Source of the DNA: Carallia brachiata
Lineage: Eukaryota > Streptophyta > Magnoliopsida > Malpighiales > Rhizophoraceae
Direction: 5' to 3'
Length of the DNA: 64,000 nucleotides
Assembly (NCBI GenBank): GCA_021464245.1
Contig: JADCRB010000151.1
Coordinates: 976,947 to 1,040,946 of the forward strand
Shown: one piece after another, positions 11,641 through 24,179 of the stretch
How the letters are laid out: each line of letters starts with the position of its first letter
Position numbering within the stretch: the first letter of the stretch is position 1
The notes under the pieces: model-generated
Database searches by the model: none
The model's input: the letters and a program-made list of their open reading frames with translations, nothing else
Told to the model about the DNA's origin: nothing
Made by a program: the position numbers and the translations under genes

Positions 11641-14600
11641 TTATGCCTTGCTATCTATACTCATTGGCTCGGCCCCTTGGGCTTCCCCTTTCTGCGCAAG
11701 TACAAGATATGTGTATAAGTACAAAAAAGAAGCAGTGACAAAACGCATAAAATGAAGGAAATAGATTGAATAACAAACTACGATACGCTATGAGGGGCCA
11801 CCAACTCCGCTGTTTTAACTAAATATGCAAGGACAAGCACTGATATTGATGGTCTCCTCCTATGGGTATGTAGCTAATGTTCCTCCCTCAACGATTAGTT
11901 CTTAGCTTTTTATTGCAGTGAACACTTACATTCAGATCAGATGTTCCCAGTTTGCTCATCTTAGCAAACATGTTGCCATAAAATTTGGCTTCTTTCTTAT
12001 TATACTCTTTCATCTTTTCCTTCAAAATTTTGTACTCCTGCTTGATTTCCCTGTTCAAAAGAGAAAATGCACATCATGGGTGTTCAAGGAAGAGGAATGA
12101 TCCAGCATTCAACGTAAATGGCAAAAAATAACGCAACCCATCATCACTAGATGCCAAAAATAATGGCCACACCTATTGTCAGGATCAATCTCAAGAGCCT
12201 TCTTAATATCAAGCTCGGCCAAATCCAAATCCGCCAGTTGGATGTATGCCTGCGCCCTCCTATAGAGAGCCTTGACGTTTTGACTCTCCAATTCTAACAC
12301 CTGCATCAAAGTTGATCTCTTTGAAAAGTTCCACCACACTTAAAGACAAATGCATAGAGTCCAATATTAGCAGAATTATCAAGCAATAATGAAGTGCACA
12401 AACGTAATTAGACTTAGATTACCTTAGTGCACAACTTTTCTGCCTGCTTGTAGTCCTTCTGTTTCAACTTGCAAGCAGCATTGTTTAAGTTACACGTAGC
12501 CTTCAATGCCTTGGCTTGCTTTTTCTCATCCTCACCAAAGGAAGAATCATATTCAATGAACTTTACAGCCTGCAAAAGCAGAGTCGATATGAAAGCAGCC
12601 ATAACATGTTTCAAGATTCATACTACGTACGACATTATGTAACTTAACATGCAATGCGAAAAGTTCTTGCTCGGCGTAAAAGTTCTTGTTGAGTGTACCT
12701 TCTCATATCTTTTTGAAGCCCGTGCATATTTCCCTGCCTTGAACAATGCATTTCCTTCTTCCTTCTTTTTACTGGCAGCTTCTATCTTTTCCTGAGTGTT
12801 CATGTCCCAAGATTCCTTTTCCTTTACAAATGACACCAGCTCAACCTCGTAGTACACAGTTGAATTTGGAGGGACAACAGCCAACTCCTGCCGTGACTCA
12901 GATGATCCAAAGGCATACTCTGGTGCAATGGTCAACAAAGCAACCTCACCTTTCTTCATTGTCATCACAGCTCTGTCCAGGCCATCAATGACTTGCTCTG
13001 TACAAAGAACACAATCAACTGTCATAGAAGGACAACAAAATTTGATGAAGTTGTGAGAAAATTTCCTCAGTCTATACCTTCATCTGTCTTAAACTCAAAA
13101 AGATCTTCACCATCTTCATGGCCCTTCCTAAAAAAAACCGTACCATCTTGCAATTTCCCAATTATTTTCACTAAAAGAAAAAAAAAACAAAAAAAAACCA
13201 GGTCCATCAGATATTATAATTATGGATTAAGTTTTCAACATAAAAGCTTAGTCCTGGACTTGACACTAACGTGTTACAACAGCTCCATCACTTGGGCGTT
13301 CATATCCTTCACCATCGTTCATAATTTTCTTTATAACCTTCTTATCGTCAGTTACTTCTGAAACGGTCTTCCAAGATACCAACTCCAGAGTTATCTTTAG
13401 TGTGGCATTAGGAGGGATAGCACCTTCATTACCGGATGCAGGTTTACCCTCCTCACCAAATCCATCTGAAACAAAGGAAAGTGAGTTGAAGAATACAATC
13501 AAGTATGCTAGTTTGATGAGACAAGGTCGAGAACAAAATTTACATTGTGGCTTTACTGTTAGCAGAACCTTTTCCCCCTTCTTCATTGTCTTGACAGCCC
13601 TTGAAAGCGCAGGACAGAAGTGACCTGCACATATAAGAACCCAATATAAGGATAAGAACCCAACATAAGGACTTACGAACCCCAAGAGGCTCATATAATA
13701 ACCACAACATACTAACCCTCATTGACAGTGAATTCTACTCCATCTGACTTTGCTACAACTGCACCATCCTCAAGCTGTGCTTCATATTTAACTGTAGTAA
13801 AAACAGTTCAAGATCAATGGTTAATGAAAAATGTCAGTCTGCTATGTTTATAGACAAAATGACAAGTCCTACTATAAAGAACTCGTGTACCTAGAACTTC
13901 ATCGAGATCCCTCGGGTTCTCCCATTTCTCTCCTTCAACAAGTATCTTCTTAAATACCCCACCATCTTTGCATATGTCCTTCACACTGCTCCAAGACAGC
14001 AATTCAACATCAAACTGAAGAGTAGCATTAGCAGGGATCGTAGGTGGCGAGCCAGAAGCACCGTATGCCAGTTCAGGTGGGATGGTGAAAATGGCATTTT
14101 CACCTTTCTTCATGGTCTTGATACCTTGGTCCCATCCTTTGATCACTTGACCTGTAGAAGAAAGTAATGAGCAACAACTCGTTGAACAGAGACGAACATT
14201 CCCAATCTAGCACATAATTTCACTCAAAAAGTTACAAATAATAGGACCAGACATTTGTATTGTTCTGTAGGCATATTCATTACCAAATACCAAACAAGTG
14301 AAAGGATTCGCCAAGGACTACTTATTCTAAAGCAAGCATAAAAGAGCTCCCTTTCTCCATTTTCCCAGAAAACGGCGTTTAAAAACTGTAACTATCAGAC
14401 TTGCTTAGTGAAAGTATTCTTTTCTTGGCCACCAAAAAACAATTTCAAATGAAAAATTTGTCGGCCTAGTAACGAAACTGAACTTTTCCTATCACAAAGC
14501 AAGCGAAACCTATAACTCAAATATCCCGTCTTGCCGTTTCCATCATTAACTACTATCAAATTACCATCATAGCTTAAGGCCATTACTGGGCAGAAAAGGA

Positions 14601-15198
14601 ACTTCTAAAAATGAAACAGAATGTGATTTACTTTTCTTTTCAATATCAGGAAATATTAACTAGCGCAGTCAGCGATTGCACCTACTTACTAGTACTTGGG
14701 GGGCATATTGATTGCCATCATATCAAAACAACGAGACACGGCAACATAACTCACCTTGACCAAGAGTGAACTTAAAGGGAGTCCCTCTATCCCGACTCGA
14801 ATCGAACTTGGTCCCGTCCAACAACGTCCCCGTGTAATGCACTGAAATCAGCCAAACGCTTGTTACAATCACAGAATAAAGTAACAACGAATCCAGCATA
14901 CAATAACTTGTAAACATAGCAAGCCATTGTTAGTTTTTCTTTTTCATAAGAAATTAATTTAAAGAAAAAAATTTAAAAAAATAAAAAACAAGGAAATAAT
15001 CCAGACACCTTCGACTTCGTCGCCGTTATCTGGAGTTTCATAACCGTCACCACCTTTGAGAAGCTTCTTTTTCAAACCTTGCTTGCCGATCTCCTTCTCT
15101 TCTCCAACTTTCAACGCGGGGCTCTCGTCGGGAAGATCGAAATCGTCGTTGTTCATCATCATCTCGTCCCCCGCCGGAAGATCGAAGTCTTCTTCCAT
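11641..15198 (-). CDS. ROF1: FKBP62/ROF1-type peptidyl-prolyl isomerase, three FKBP domains plus TPR
   Basis: Cytosolic/nuclear co-chaperone that binds Hsp90 through its TPR domain and in Arabidopsis modulates heat-stress responses. Twelve exons join in frame to 575 residues: 15009-15198, 14755-14841, 13891-14151, 13717-13791, 13544-13624, 13271-13465, 13078-13170, 12699-12997, 12423-12569, 12173-12300, 11930-12050 and 11641-11691. The N-terminus is acidic ([20 protein letters not shown]). FKBP domain 1 (about 60-155) keeps the classic pocket ([22 protein letters not shown]). Domains 2 and 3 lack the pocket tryptophan and look non-catalytic. TPRs span about 405-520, with [17 protein letters not shown] and [10 protein letters not shown] supplying carboxylate-clamp residues, and the C-terminus is EPMSIDSKA. 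Arabidopsis ROF1 and ROF2 have about 551 and 578 residues, so the model is full length. ROF2/FKBP65 is the alternative name within the pair. Confidence 0.95.
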
Positions 15199-15223
15199 TG
15201 GCTCAGATTCAAACGAGATGGAC

Positions 15224-15225
<2 letters not shown>

Positions 15226-15262
<37 letters not shown>

Positions 15263-15383
15263 GCTGTAGATGACTTCAGAATAATCTAGAGAGATTGAGG
15301 CAGCGAGCGCAGGCAAAAGAAGGGGGCTTTTTAAATACGGCAGAGAGATAGAGTGCAAGGGAACGCTTTCTTCTAGAGTCTTC
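15226..15383 (-). promoter_or_regulatory. Promoter of the FKBP62-type gene with HSE-like site
   Basis: On the minus strand a TATA-like TATTTAAA lies at about 15330-15337, with a (GA)n/(CT)n microsatellite at about 15226-15259 in the leader. About 35 bp further upstream, 15371-15383 reads TTCTAGAGTCTTC on the plus strand. This is three alternating 5-bp heat-shock units (TTC, GAG for GAA, TTC) with one mismatch. Heat induction is inferred from this site and the known behaviour of ROF genes. Confidence 0.55.
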
Positions 15384-15399
15384 CGTTTTAGGAGCGTAG

Positions 15400-16811
15400 G
15401 GGTTTTTGGGTGGGGATCATTCAACGGAGGGTCAGGATGCTTCCAGACAAAAAACAAAAAACAAAAAAAAAAAAGAAAATCAAAAATCAAAAAATAGAAA
15501 AAAAAAATGGAAAAGTGATCTAACGGCACGGCAGCATTCCGCTTTGCGTAAACGGAGCTCGTGATCTGGCGTGACGACTACACTCTCGGTCACCGTTGGA
15601 CGGAAGGGATCTGTTTACCCGAAAAAGAAATTCAAAATCAATCATCCCTTCAATTACCTGGCGAAAAGGGTGGGGATGCTGCTTTCTTGTTTGTGTTCAA
15701 CAAATTAAACTGTTAAAATATTTTGCTCTTAAACTATGTTTTTATTCAATGTTTTACTCTAAACTACGTTTTTATGCAATGAGTACGAAAATGAAAAAAT
15801 GATCGTGTTTGATTTTAGTTGTGTTCTTGCTTTTGAAAATTATTGTTGACTTCCAATAATATACGACAACATAATTTTTTATCGGAAAAAGGTTAGTGTC
15901 GAAGAAAATGTGTATGAAAAGTGTCTAGATTGCTATTAATTAGATTTAATATACAACTAATTAAATTTAATATATAAAAAATAATCATAATTTTTTTTAT
16001 TTTTTTTTAATTACACTCATAATCAAAATAATTACATATTAAATTTAATAAATTGTATTACAAAAATTTTCCGACTTTTTCTAATTATGTAAGAGTGCTC
16101 TTTTTTATCAAGCCGTTTTTTTGGGGAGGGAGGAACAGAAGAAAGGGAAAATAAAAATTTATTACTTTTATCGGGTGTACACATTGCACAGAATACACGA
16201 GCTGCTTGTCTTAAAAAAGGAACATTAACAATTGCTCAAAAAAGAAAAGGAACATTAACAAGCATGGCGTCGAAAACTGTCACTAACTTCAGCAAATAAA
16301 GTCTTGCATGCTGATGAACAAAAAGAGTAAATGAAATGGTATGGGGAATCTATCGTACGTAATCTATCGAAAAAAGAAGGGAAATTAAGATCATCAATAA
16401 AAGATGCATCAAAAAGAATTAAGAACCCGTAATTATTATTTATCAGATATGAGTTAACTTATGCTTAGGGAAGATACCAACACAGGAAGTGCGAAAAGAA
16501 GACTAAAATGAAAGGGAAAGCATCGAGTTGTCAAAGCATCAAAGGGTGAGATTTTACTTTTCTTATTTAAGTTAATTTTGGTCGCGAAGCTGTTTTGGTA
16601 TGGAAACAATAATTTTCTTCTATCTCAACATGAAATGTCTAAAGCCTGAAAAATAAGTAGAGCATCCCTTCACCAAAGACCCATTTGGTATCAAATTAAG
16701 CTTATGCCAAATTCAGTTCAAACATTAAATATTCCAAAATAATTTGACACTCAAAATAATGTTTTGGCTGACTAAACAAGCCACAAGGAGAACTACTGCT
16801 CTGGCTGGTAA
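15400..16811. other. Intergenic between the two FKBP genes
   Basis: AT-rich with no supported coding sequence. The left part is distal promoter of the FKBP62-type gene. The part closest to 16811 is probably 3' UTR of the FKBP15-type gene. Short TTAATT-rich repeats at about 15930-16050 look like decayed inverted repeats, but no element was delimited. Confidence 0.5.
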
Positions 16812-18969
16812 CTACAGTTCACTATCACTGGCAGTGGTTGACCCCCCACTTGAGGGTTTCCCATTCACTGCAACCAGCTCTGTGTCAAATATTAGCGTGG
16901 CTCCACCTGAAAAATTCAAAGAACAACATATCAATTTTATGTTGGTAATATTTCTGGTTAACCAGGCAGGAACATATTGTATTGACTGGTGATCCCATCA
17001 CCAAAGTTCTAACAAAATCAACTTCTACAGGCCAGTATGCAGCACGTTCAAACAAAGACATCATGGTTATATTAAAATTTATCTTTTGCAGAACCATCAA
17101 TGATCTACAAATATAACACGATTTACTAGTCACAAGGACCCATATAATCAACACAATCAGCAAAGAAGCCTTTGCGAGGCACTCCCGCCTGTGAAATCCA
17201 GGTGACACAAGGCAAGTAAATCAATGTTACCTGGAATGGTAGGAGGCGAACCCTGATCCCCATAACCAAGTTTAGCCGGTATTTTCAATTTTCTCTTCTC
17301 ACCTACACACATCCCCAACAGTCCTTGGTCCCATCCTGCAATGCAAAAATTTCAAGCCAAGAATAAAATAGTGTCCATCGAAATAATATGATCAAACATC
17401 AACAAATAAAAGAAGAGCTCATTATAACAATATATGGTTCCTAATGCACAAGAACCTCTGATAACTTGGCCACTGCCCAGCTCAAATTCAATTGGATCTC
17501 CCCTTTCAAAGCTGGAATCAAAAACAGTTCCATCTGTGAGTTTTCCCTGCAAAGAAAAAGCAAACAAGGTCTTGGTCAAGATACCAATGTTTTGCGGTAC
17601 AAAGAATGGATTTGATGTCCTTTCACTGCAATCAATCCAAAAATCAAAAGGTCAGGAAAAAGATGGCACTTAAACAGTCTACCATCATAGTATATCAAAA
17701 TGCACTTTGTGCAATTGATACCATAAACATATATCTATGTCTTTCGTTATACAGTCTCAGATGCCATAAAACTTGAAAAGAAAATGACTGCAGTGGATAA
17801 AGATAATCTGCGTTAAGATGCGTATAACAAAGAGATATTACATACAACATTCTGAGTTCATCGGCTTACAAATAAACACTTCAATCACAGGCAGACAAAA
17901 AATATGTGTGTCAGTGTTCATGGAATCAGCAAGGCTTAAAATTTCTCAGATTGGCTGTTGCTCTCTTATAAAATGCAACACTATTTTGCATTGCAATCAA
18001 AAGTATGGCATTCCAGCATACATTTCACACTCTGCAAGAACTTCACTAACTTATTGATTACTGTCAAACTTCCATCACAAATAAAATAACTAAACTACAT
18101 GATTAACTGCAAAGCCTACAATAACAAGAAGTGAAGCAAGCATTACTGATAAATATATGCTCAATGGCATCACTAAATACAAGCAAGTTATAAAAAATAA
18201 AAGAAAAGAAACAGAGGAAGCAATCACATAATCCCACTTACTCGATAATGCACTTTAATTCTATCTCCCTTATGAGCCTGAATCTCACAGGATTCAGGTT
18301 TATGCTGCAAAAACAAAAAGAAAAAGAAAAGAAAACATGAGTGTGAAACAAATACTGATGTTATTGCACAGATAGACAACTACTGCTACCCTCCTCTTTC
18401 TCATCCACTTAACAAAAACAACAACACTAAAAAAAACTTAATCCCAAATTCAATATTGGGGTTGGCAACATAACTCAAATTTTTTCTCTCATCCTTTTGA
18501 TCTATCTCCTCCACTATCATTCAAAGAATTACCCATATTTAAATAGTGAAAACAAACGGAATCCCAAGCATTTTATCGTCCTGCTTAAGAGTATGGACAT
18601 ATATATTAAAATTAGAGACACAAACAAACACACACACTCATACCAGAGAAAGTAACTGTAAAACCAAAGGCATCCGATTACCTTGACACCGATCTGTAGC
18701 TCCTTTACATCGCCCGAGTTCTTCGCCGAAGCTGAGAAATTAAGTGAAGAAACCTATTAATTTGAAGCATACGGACAAATAGTGGATTGAATTGAATAAA
18801 TTGTACAAAGTCACTGGAATAGCACTACGCCACAGATCTAGAAAGATTAAAGGTCGAGAGAATATCAATGACCAAAGAGCAAATGATTACCCAATGCAGA
18901 GAACGCCAACAGATAGAAGATAGAGATCGCCGCCGCCGCCTTGGATGCATATCTCAAAGTCAGACTCAT
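16812..18969 (-). CDS. FKBP15-type peptidyl-prolyl isomerase, secretory pathway
   Basis: Single-domain FKBP that catalyses proline cis-trans isomerisation during folding, predicted to act in the ER lumen. Six exons give 160 residues in frame: 18891-18969, 18682-18731, 18242-18304, 17456-17546, 17231-17335 and 16812-16906. It begins with a signal peptide ([20 protein letters not shown], then a hydrophobic stretch to about residue 27). The FKBP domain (about 40-140) carries [36 protein letters not shown] and [20 protein letters not shown], so the pocket Tyr, Phe, Asp and Trp are present. The C-terminus is ASDSEL, a weak HDEL-like ending, so retention in the ER is less certain than the fold. The gene lies directly upstream of, and in the same orientation as, the FKBP62-type gene. 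FKBP15-1 and FKBP15-2 are the Arabidopsis equivalents. Confidence 0.93.
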
Positions 18970-19039
18970 CTTTGCAGTCCCTCTTTCACTCTCTCTCTCT
19001 CTCCGTCCCTCCGCGTTAAAGCATCTCGTTTCCCCTCAA

Positions 19040-19185
19040 GACGGCAAAGTTTATATGGGCGGGTCGGGTTGCCCGGCTTATCGGAATAAACGGGCTGAGA
19101 ACCTGTCCATGCCGTTGGGCCTAGGCCATTCCCTCTTACACCAGGTAAGGTCCATTGTGGGATCAACAATATTTGGGCCACCAAA
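19040..19185 (-). promoter_or_regulatory. Promoter of the FKBP15-type gene
   Basis: On the minus strand TATAAA lies at about 19050-19055, about 80 bp upstream of the start codon. Further upstream there are GGGCC cores at about 19116-19124 and near 19171-19178 (TTGGGCCACC on the plus strand). These resemble the site II (TGGGCY) elements bound by TCP factors in many plant housekeeping genes. A short CT tract lies in the leader. Confidence 0.5.
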
Positions 19186-20690
19186 GTATCGCCGGGTCAA
19201 GATGATTGACATGGTCATTGCGGGAAATTGAGATTGAGCAATCAGCAGTACTGGGCATCGTCCAATTGGTCGAGTTTTAATACTTTTAATTTTTAAGTTT
19301 GAAATTCAAATTTTAGATTTGATACACAACCTCTTTTCCTCTTATCGTAAAACTATCAGTTCTAATAAACAAAAAAAATAGAAAAAAAAAAAAGAACAAT
19401 TGACCCTTGAACTTAGCCCAAGTGAGGCAGCTACACTAACTCCCCCTTCTCAAAAGGGCAAAAAAGAGAGGAAATTGAGCAATTTTTTATAGGTTTGTTG
19501 CATAGTTATCTGTGCCAAACTGACTTTTTTTTTTTTTTTTGTCGGAGCAATGTGTCAAACTTTGACTTTGAATGTATAATATATTCCCTTCCCATAGATA
19601 TCATAACGCATCTCAAAGCCATTACCCCATGTCATGTGGATGAGTCGATTTGTACTCAGAATAGTAACGTGGCTACTACATGTAGAAAATATGGAAGTAG
19701 ATAATGATTGATGGGAAGGGAAGTGCGTAGTGTTACTGGATTCTTATTGGAGAATCACCTTCTGGTTGTTGCGGGTGAATGCAATTTTAATGATTTACAT
19801 GCACTGGAGCGGAAAGGGAAATGTAGTACTTTGGGAGATACAGACAAACAATAATACCTAAAATGGGGCCAACATTGACTGTTTGAAGCTAATGCCAGAA
19901 TAATAGGTCACCGATGGATGAATGGATGGGTCTTCTATCTGAAACCCAATCTGCAAGTTTATCTGACCCTTCTGGCTTTGGTACGAATCGGAAATCTACC
20001 GCCCAAAAAATACAATGGCTATGTGAAAAGATTGAACAACAAACACCCGGATGAGGTCTTTTTTCGCCTTGATGTGTACGTTGGTTGGTCCATCTTCTTT
20101 ATTGGCGCCATTATGCGTCCTTTGGGCCCTCTCTTCCCTGATGTGTTTTTTTTTTCTTTTAATTTTTTGGCTCCTTCTTGAAGTGACATGTTCATTGTCC
20201 AAATTGCCTTTATTTTGCTAATGCCACCATTTAATTACTACCCGGAATTTGCAATTTTGCCGTGAACAAAAGCGAAAAAATCGATACCCAAAAGAAAAAA
20301 ATTGATGAACAACTTAAATAGTAATTTAGTAATAAATTAATATATTTTTATATTTAAAATTTTGGGTTCAAGTCCTTGCACTTACATACTTCTTGATAAA
20401 ATGTTAGATGGCCAAGGTGGTAAAAGTTTGTGATCAGCGTTGGGTCTTAAACTTGCCCATCCAAACTTTAGTGACTAAATTTCATTGGCTCTATTAATAT
20501 TTAAATGATAGATCCACAATTATAAAAACAGTTAAATAAGACATAGAAAGAGAGATTTAAAAAAAAAAAAGAAATTCGCTTACGTCACCCAAGGAATGTA
20601 AAGTAACCAAAGGAGAATGGACAGGTTACTTGACTGAGCCAACGGCAATAAAAAAATAATTTTATATATTTTTTCAGAAAAATAAGGACC

Positions 20691-20860
20691 GGAAAATATC
20701 AACAATTTTGAAAAAAGTTTTTAAAAATTATTTTTTTAATAATCCGATCTTACAGTCAGGCTGTCTGGTATTAAGGATGAAAAATATCAAAAATTTTCAA
20801 AAAATTTTAAAAAATTATTTTTTAATAATTCAGCTTTACAGTCAGGCCGTCCGGTACTAA
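20691..20860. repeat. Tandem repeat, two units of about 85 bp
   Basis: Units at 20691-20774 and 20775-20860 share GAAAAATATCAA-like starts, long A/T runs and a conserved tail reading TTACAGTCAGGC, then GT and C, then GGTA and TAA. They differ at several positions. The CAGTCAGGC tail is unusually GC-rich for this region. Function is unknown. Confidence 0.8.
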
Positions 20861-20861
20861 A

Positions 20862-21108
20862 GACTTGTTTGTTATGCTTTCTTTTGATGGAAAAAAATTG
20901 TAATCATTATTTTTAACTTTTTTATATCTTTTCTTAACTTTTTGTTACTTATTTAAATAATTTATTTTTTAATTATTTTTTTTATAAATTATTATTTATT
21001 TTTAAATATTTTTTAAAATTTTTTCACTTATTTAAATAATTTATTTTTCTTACTATTTTCTTTATCTTCGTTATCTTTCCACACCTTTGCCAAAGTACAA
21101 CAAACACA
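20862..21108. mobile_element. MITE-like element
   Basis: The left end reads GACTTGTTTGTTATGCTTTC and the right end, inverted, reads CTGTGTTTGTTGTACTTTGG, so the terminal ten or so bases agree well. The interior is AT-rich with self-complementary ATTTAAATAA blocks and no coding frame. Ends resemble those of the elements at 9.3, 29.1 and 36.9 kb. Confidence 0.45.
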
Positions 21109-22634
21109 GCATAAATTTTTTGAAAAGAAAATACAGCCAAAATTCGCTAACGTCACCGAGGCGTGTAATTCCTTTTTTTTTTTATATGGCTTCTAACACA
21201 CACAATTCACCGTGGATGGAGGCCACCGGGACTGGTCCCCACTCCAATAACAATCAACGGCTAATTGTACTTTTTTAAACGTGCCCTTTTATTACTCACC
21301 AACCATGCCCCACTTTCATTAAGTTTTAACAGTAAATCTGCAAGAATTTGGCTACATAAATATAATTAATAAAGTATATAAAAAATATATAATTAATTTA
21401 ATAATATTTAATAATTTATTTATATTTATATTTTTAATATTTAATAAATTTTTATAATAATTTAAATTATTACGTATTCGGTATATTTATATATTTTTCA
21501 TTTCCACGTATCATTTTCGTTCCTGAAAACCAAGCATAGGCAAAGGCTGATCTCCGAGAAGGTCATAAGCATCTCTCTCTCTTTGGATTTGGTCACCTTT
21601 GTCATATTCGCATATCTCCGAGAAGGTCATAAACATATCTACTACATATTCGCATATGTAACCTGATCCACTACCTCTTGCCTGGGCCTGGGCTCTCTCT
21701 CCCTCCCCGGGGTTGTCACTCTTTCTTGCTTTTTCTTTTTTCAAAGTTGAAAACAGCATCAGAACTTGGTCCAAAAGAAAAAAAACACAGCATCAGAAAA
21801 GTGATACATTTAATCACATCCGTATACATAACATCATAAGAGGTAAGTTACAAAAGCACACCATATGAAGTACTAGATATGTAATAAATTGATATATATT
21901 TATACAATTAATTTAAAGTTTGAACTCTTGCACTTATATTCTCCTTAGTTCACTCATGTTAGGGATTCAATTCGCTGTAAATAGTGATGCACAATATAAA
22001 AAGCAAACTCACTCGTCTAAACTTTTGTTGCGAAGTCATGTTCAGTTTTTCTAATATTTAAGAGGTGAATCAGTGCTTTTAAAATTATTAAATGAGATTT
22101 TAATAAATGAAAGTTCCTCTGATCTTTGTCTAAGGATCCTATAGAATCTTTTTTCGTTGTTAAAAAAATAATAAATATAAAATTAACATGTATAAATTTA
22201 AATTATTAAATTTTAAAAGATAATAAATTAAAAAAATAAATAAATTATCATATTAATTATTGATCTTTCGAATATTGTAGAATATAAGATAGTATAATAC
22301 TGCTGCCCACGCACGCCGGCGTCAGCCAGCCCGGAGAAGTAAAATCACCCCTACGTTTTGTCCTTTTACACGAAAGGGTCCAACTTGGGCACAGCTCTAC
22401 TTCGTCTCTCTCTCCCCCTCTCAATGATTTTAATTTATTAACCCAACACGCGTCCCACATGCTTTTTCTTTTTTTTTTTTTTTTTTTTTTTGGGGTTACG
22501 GCCGCGATGTGTTCTCCAATGCTTCTAACTAATGCTAAGACCTCCAATCTCTGTATTCTGCTGATGAATGTTAAAACCCCTCTGGCCCTCTGTATATGGT
22601 CTCTCAGTCTCTGCTTTACGCTGTCCAATAGAAC

Positions 22635-24179
22635 ATGAGGATGGAGATGGCGGTTTTACCTCTTTCCATTTTCGCTATTTTAGTTTGTTTTTCCAGTGAG
22701 TCTCCCTCCTAGATAATGAATAAGATTTGCTTTGGCTTCCCTTTTTTTTTTTTTTTTTTTCGTATTTCTGCTTTGGCCCTCTCTAAAACCCAGTTGGGCT
22801 GATTTGCAGGTGGAGAGATCTCAGAAAAGGTGGGCGTCAACTACGGTCAGCTGGGAAACAATCTGCCATCTCCCTCACGGTCAGTGGAGCTTATTACCCA
22901 AACCCTCAAGGGCAGCCAGGTCAAAATCTACGATGCCAGCCCCAAGATCCTTAAAGCCCTCAAGCACACCGACCTCCGAGTCTCCATCATGCTACCAAAC
23001 AATCTCATCCCCAACGTCTCCGAAAGCCAATCTTTCTCGGATCAATGGGTCCGAACAAACGTTGTTCCCTTCTACTCAGATGTCAGAATCCGGTACCTCC
23101 TTGTCGGAAACGAGATACTCACTAACCCCGATGTAGGAACATGGTTCAATCTCGTCCCTGCCATACGCCGAATCAAGAGCTCCTTAAAAGCTCATAAACT
23201 CCACAAGATCAAAGTCGGCACGCCGTCGGCTTTGAACGTCCTGGAGTCCTCGTTTCCGCCGTCGAATGGCACGTTCCGGTCCGATATTTCGGCCCCGATA
23301 ATCAAACCAATGCTGCAATTCCTGAACCGGACCAAATCCTTCTTCTTCGTCGATGTTTACCCTTACTTCGCGTGGGCCCAGGACCCCCAAAACATCAATC
23401 TGGACTACGCACTTTTCAATTCCAAGAATATCACATACACCGACCCCGTCACCAATTTAACCTACACCAACCTCTTTGACCAAATGGTCGACGCCGTCAT
23501 CTTCGGCATGAAACGACTCGGGTACCCGGATATCCGGATTTTGATCGCCGAAACGGGCTGGCCCAGTGCTGGGGATGTCGACCAAATCGGATGCAACATT
23601 TACAATGCCGCCACCTACAATCGCAATGTCGTTAAGAGGTTAACGGCCAAACCCGCAATAGGCACCCCGGCCCGCCCCGGTTCGGTTATCCCGGCATTTG
23701 TCTTCGCCTTGTATAATGAGAATCAGAAACCGGGTCCAGGCACGGAGCGGCATTTTGGTTTGCTGTACCCGAATGGGTCGAAAGTGTACGAGATCGACCT
23801 GAGCGGGAAGACGCCGTTGTCTGATTATAGAGAGCCGTTGCCGCCGCCGACGAATAATGAGCCGTACAAGGGAAAGTTATGGTGCCTGGTGGGCAAGGGG
23901 GCCAATCGCACCGCAGTCGCTGAGGCCTTGTCGTATGCGTGCTCGCAGGGGAACAAAACTTGTGACGCGATCCAACCCGGAAAGGAATGTTTCAAACCCA
24001 ACTCACTGTTTTGGCACGCGAGTTATGCTTTCAGTTCGTACTGGGCCCAGTTCCAGAAGATTGGTGGATCTTGTAATTTTAATGGGCTCGCCACTCCGAC
24101 GGCTAAGGATCCAAGTAAGTGCTCTATTCCCGACCATCTGATTGTTTCTTGGATTTTTCATAACACTAGTGTTGCATAA
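22635..24179 (+). CDS. Glucan endo-1,3-beta-glucosidase (GH17) with X8/CBM43 domain, A6-like
   Basis: Secreted hydrolase of beta-1,3-glucan (callose). Two exons, 22635-22695 and 22810-24179, encode 476 residues. Exon 1 supplies the start and signal peptide (MRMEMAVLPLSIFAILVCFS), and the intron restores the frame at VGVNYGQLGNN. The GH17 barrel spans about 27-350, with the acid/base Glu in LLVGNEIL (E122) and the nucleophile in LIAETGWPSAGD (E268). After a proline-rich linker (EPLPPPTNNEP), a cysteine-rich X8 domain spans about 377-458 (WCLVGKGANR, YACSQGNKTCD, FSSYWAQF, CNFNGLA). The tail is short, with no obvious GPI-anchor signal. The X8 domain and the LPSPSRSVEL and RHFGLLYPNG stretches resemble the anther A6 family, which helps dissolve callose around microspores. 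That role is inferred by similarity only. Confidence 0.95.

Larger units (their letters stand above)
19232..22634. other. Intergenic, repeat-bearing
   Basis: No supported gene. It holds a tandem repeat at 20691-20860 and a MITE-like element at 20862-21108, both annotated separately, and several poly(T) runs including one at about 22468-22491. Two loosely similar segments near 20360-20400 and 21910-21955 share a TTCAAGTCCTTGCACTTA-like motif and may be relics of one dispersed repeat. Open frames here (such as 19918-20181) have no recognisable product. Confidence 0.5.

Noticed and set aside
13266..13694. Continuous 142-codon minus-strand frame as a separate gene
   Set aside because: It is two coding exons of the FKBP62-type gene plus the open intron between them.
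19918..20181. 87-codon open frame on the plus strand
   Set aside because: Composition, lack of motifs and a T-run end suggest chance; no splice partners found.
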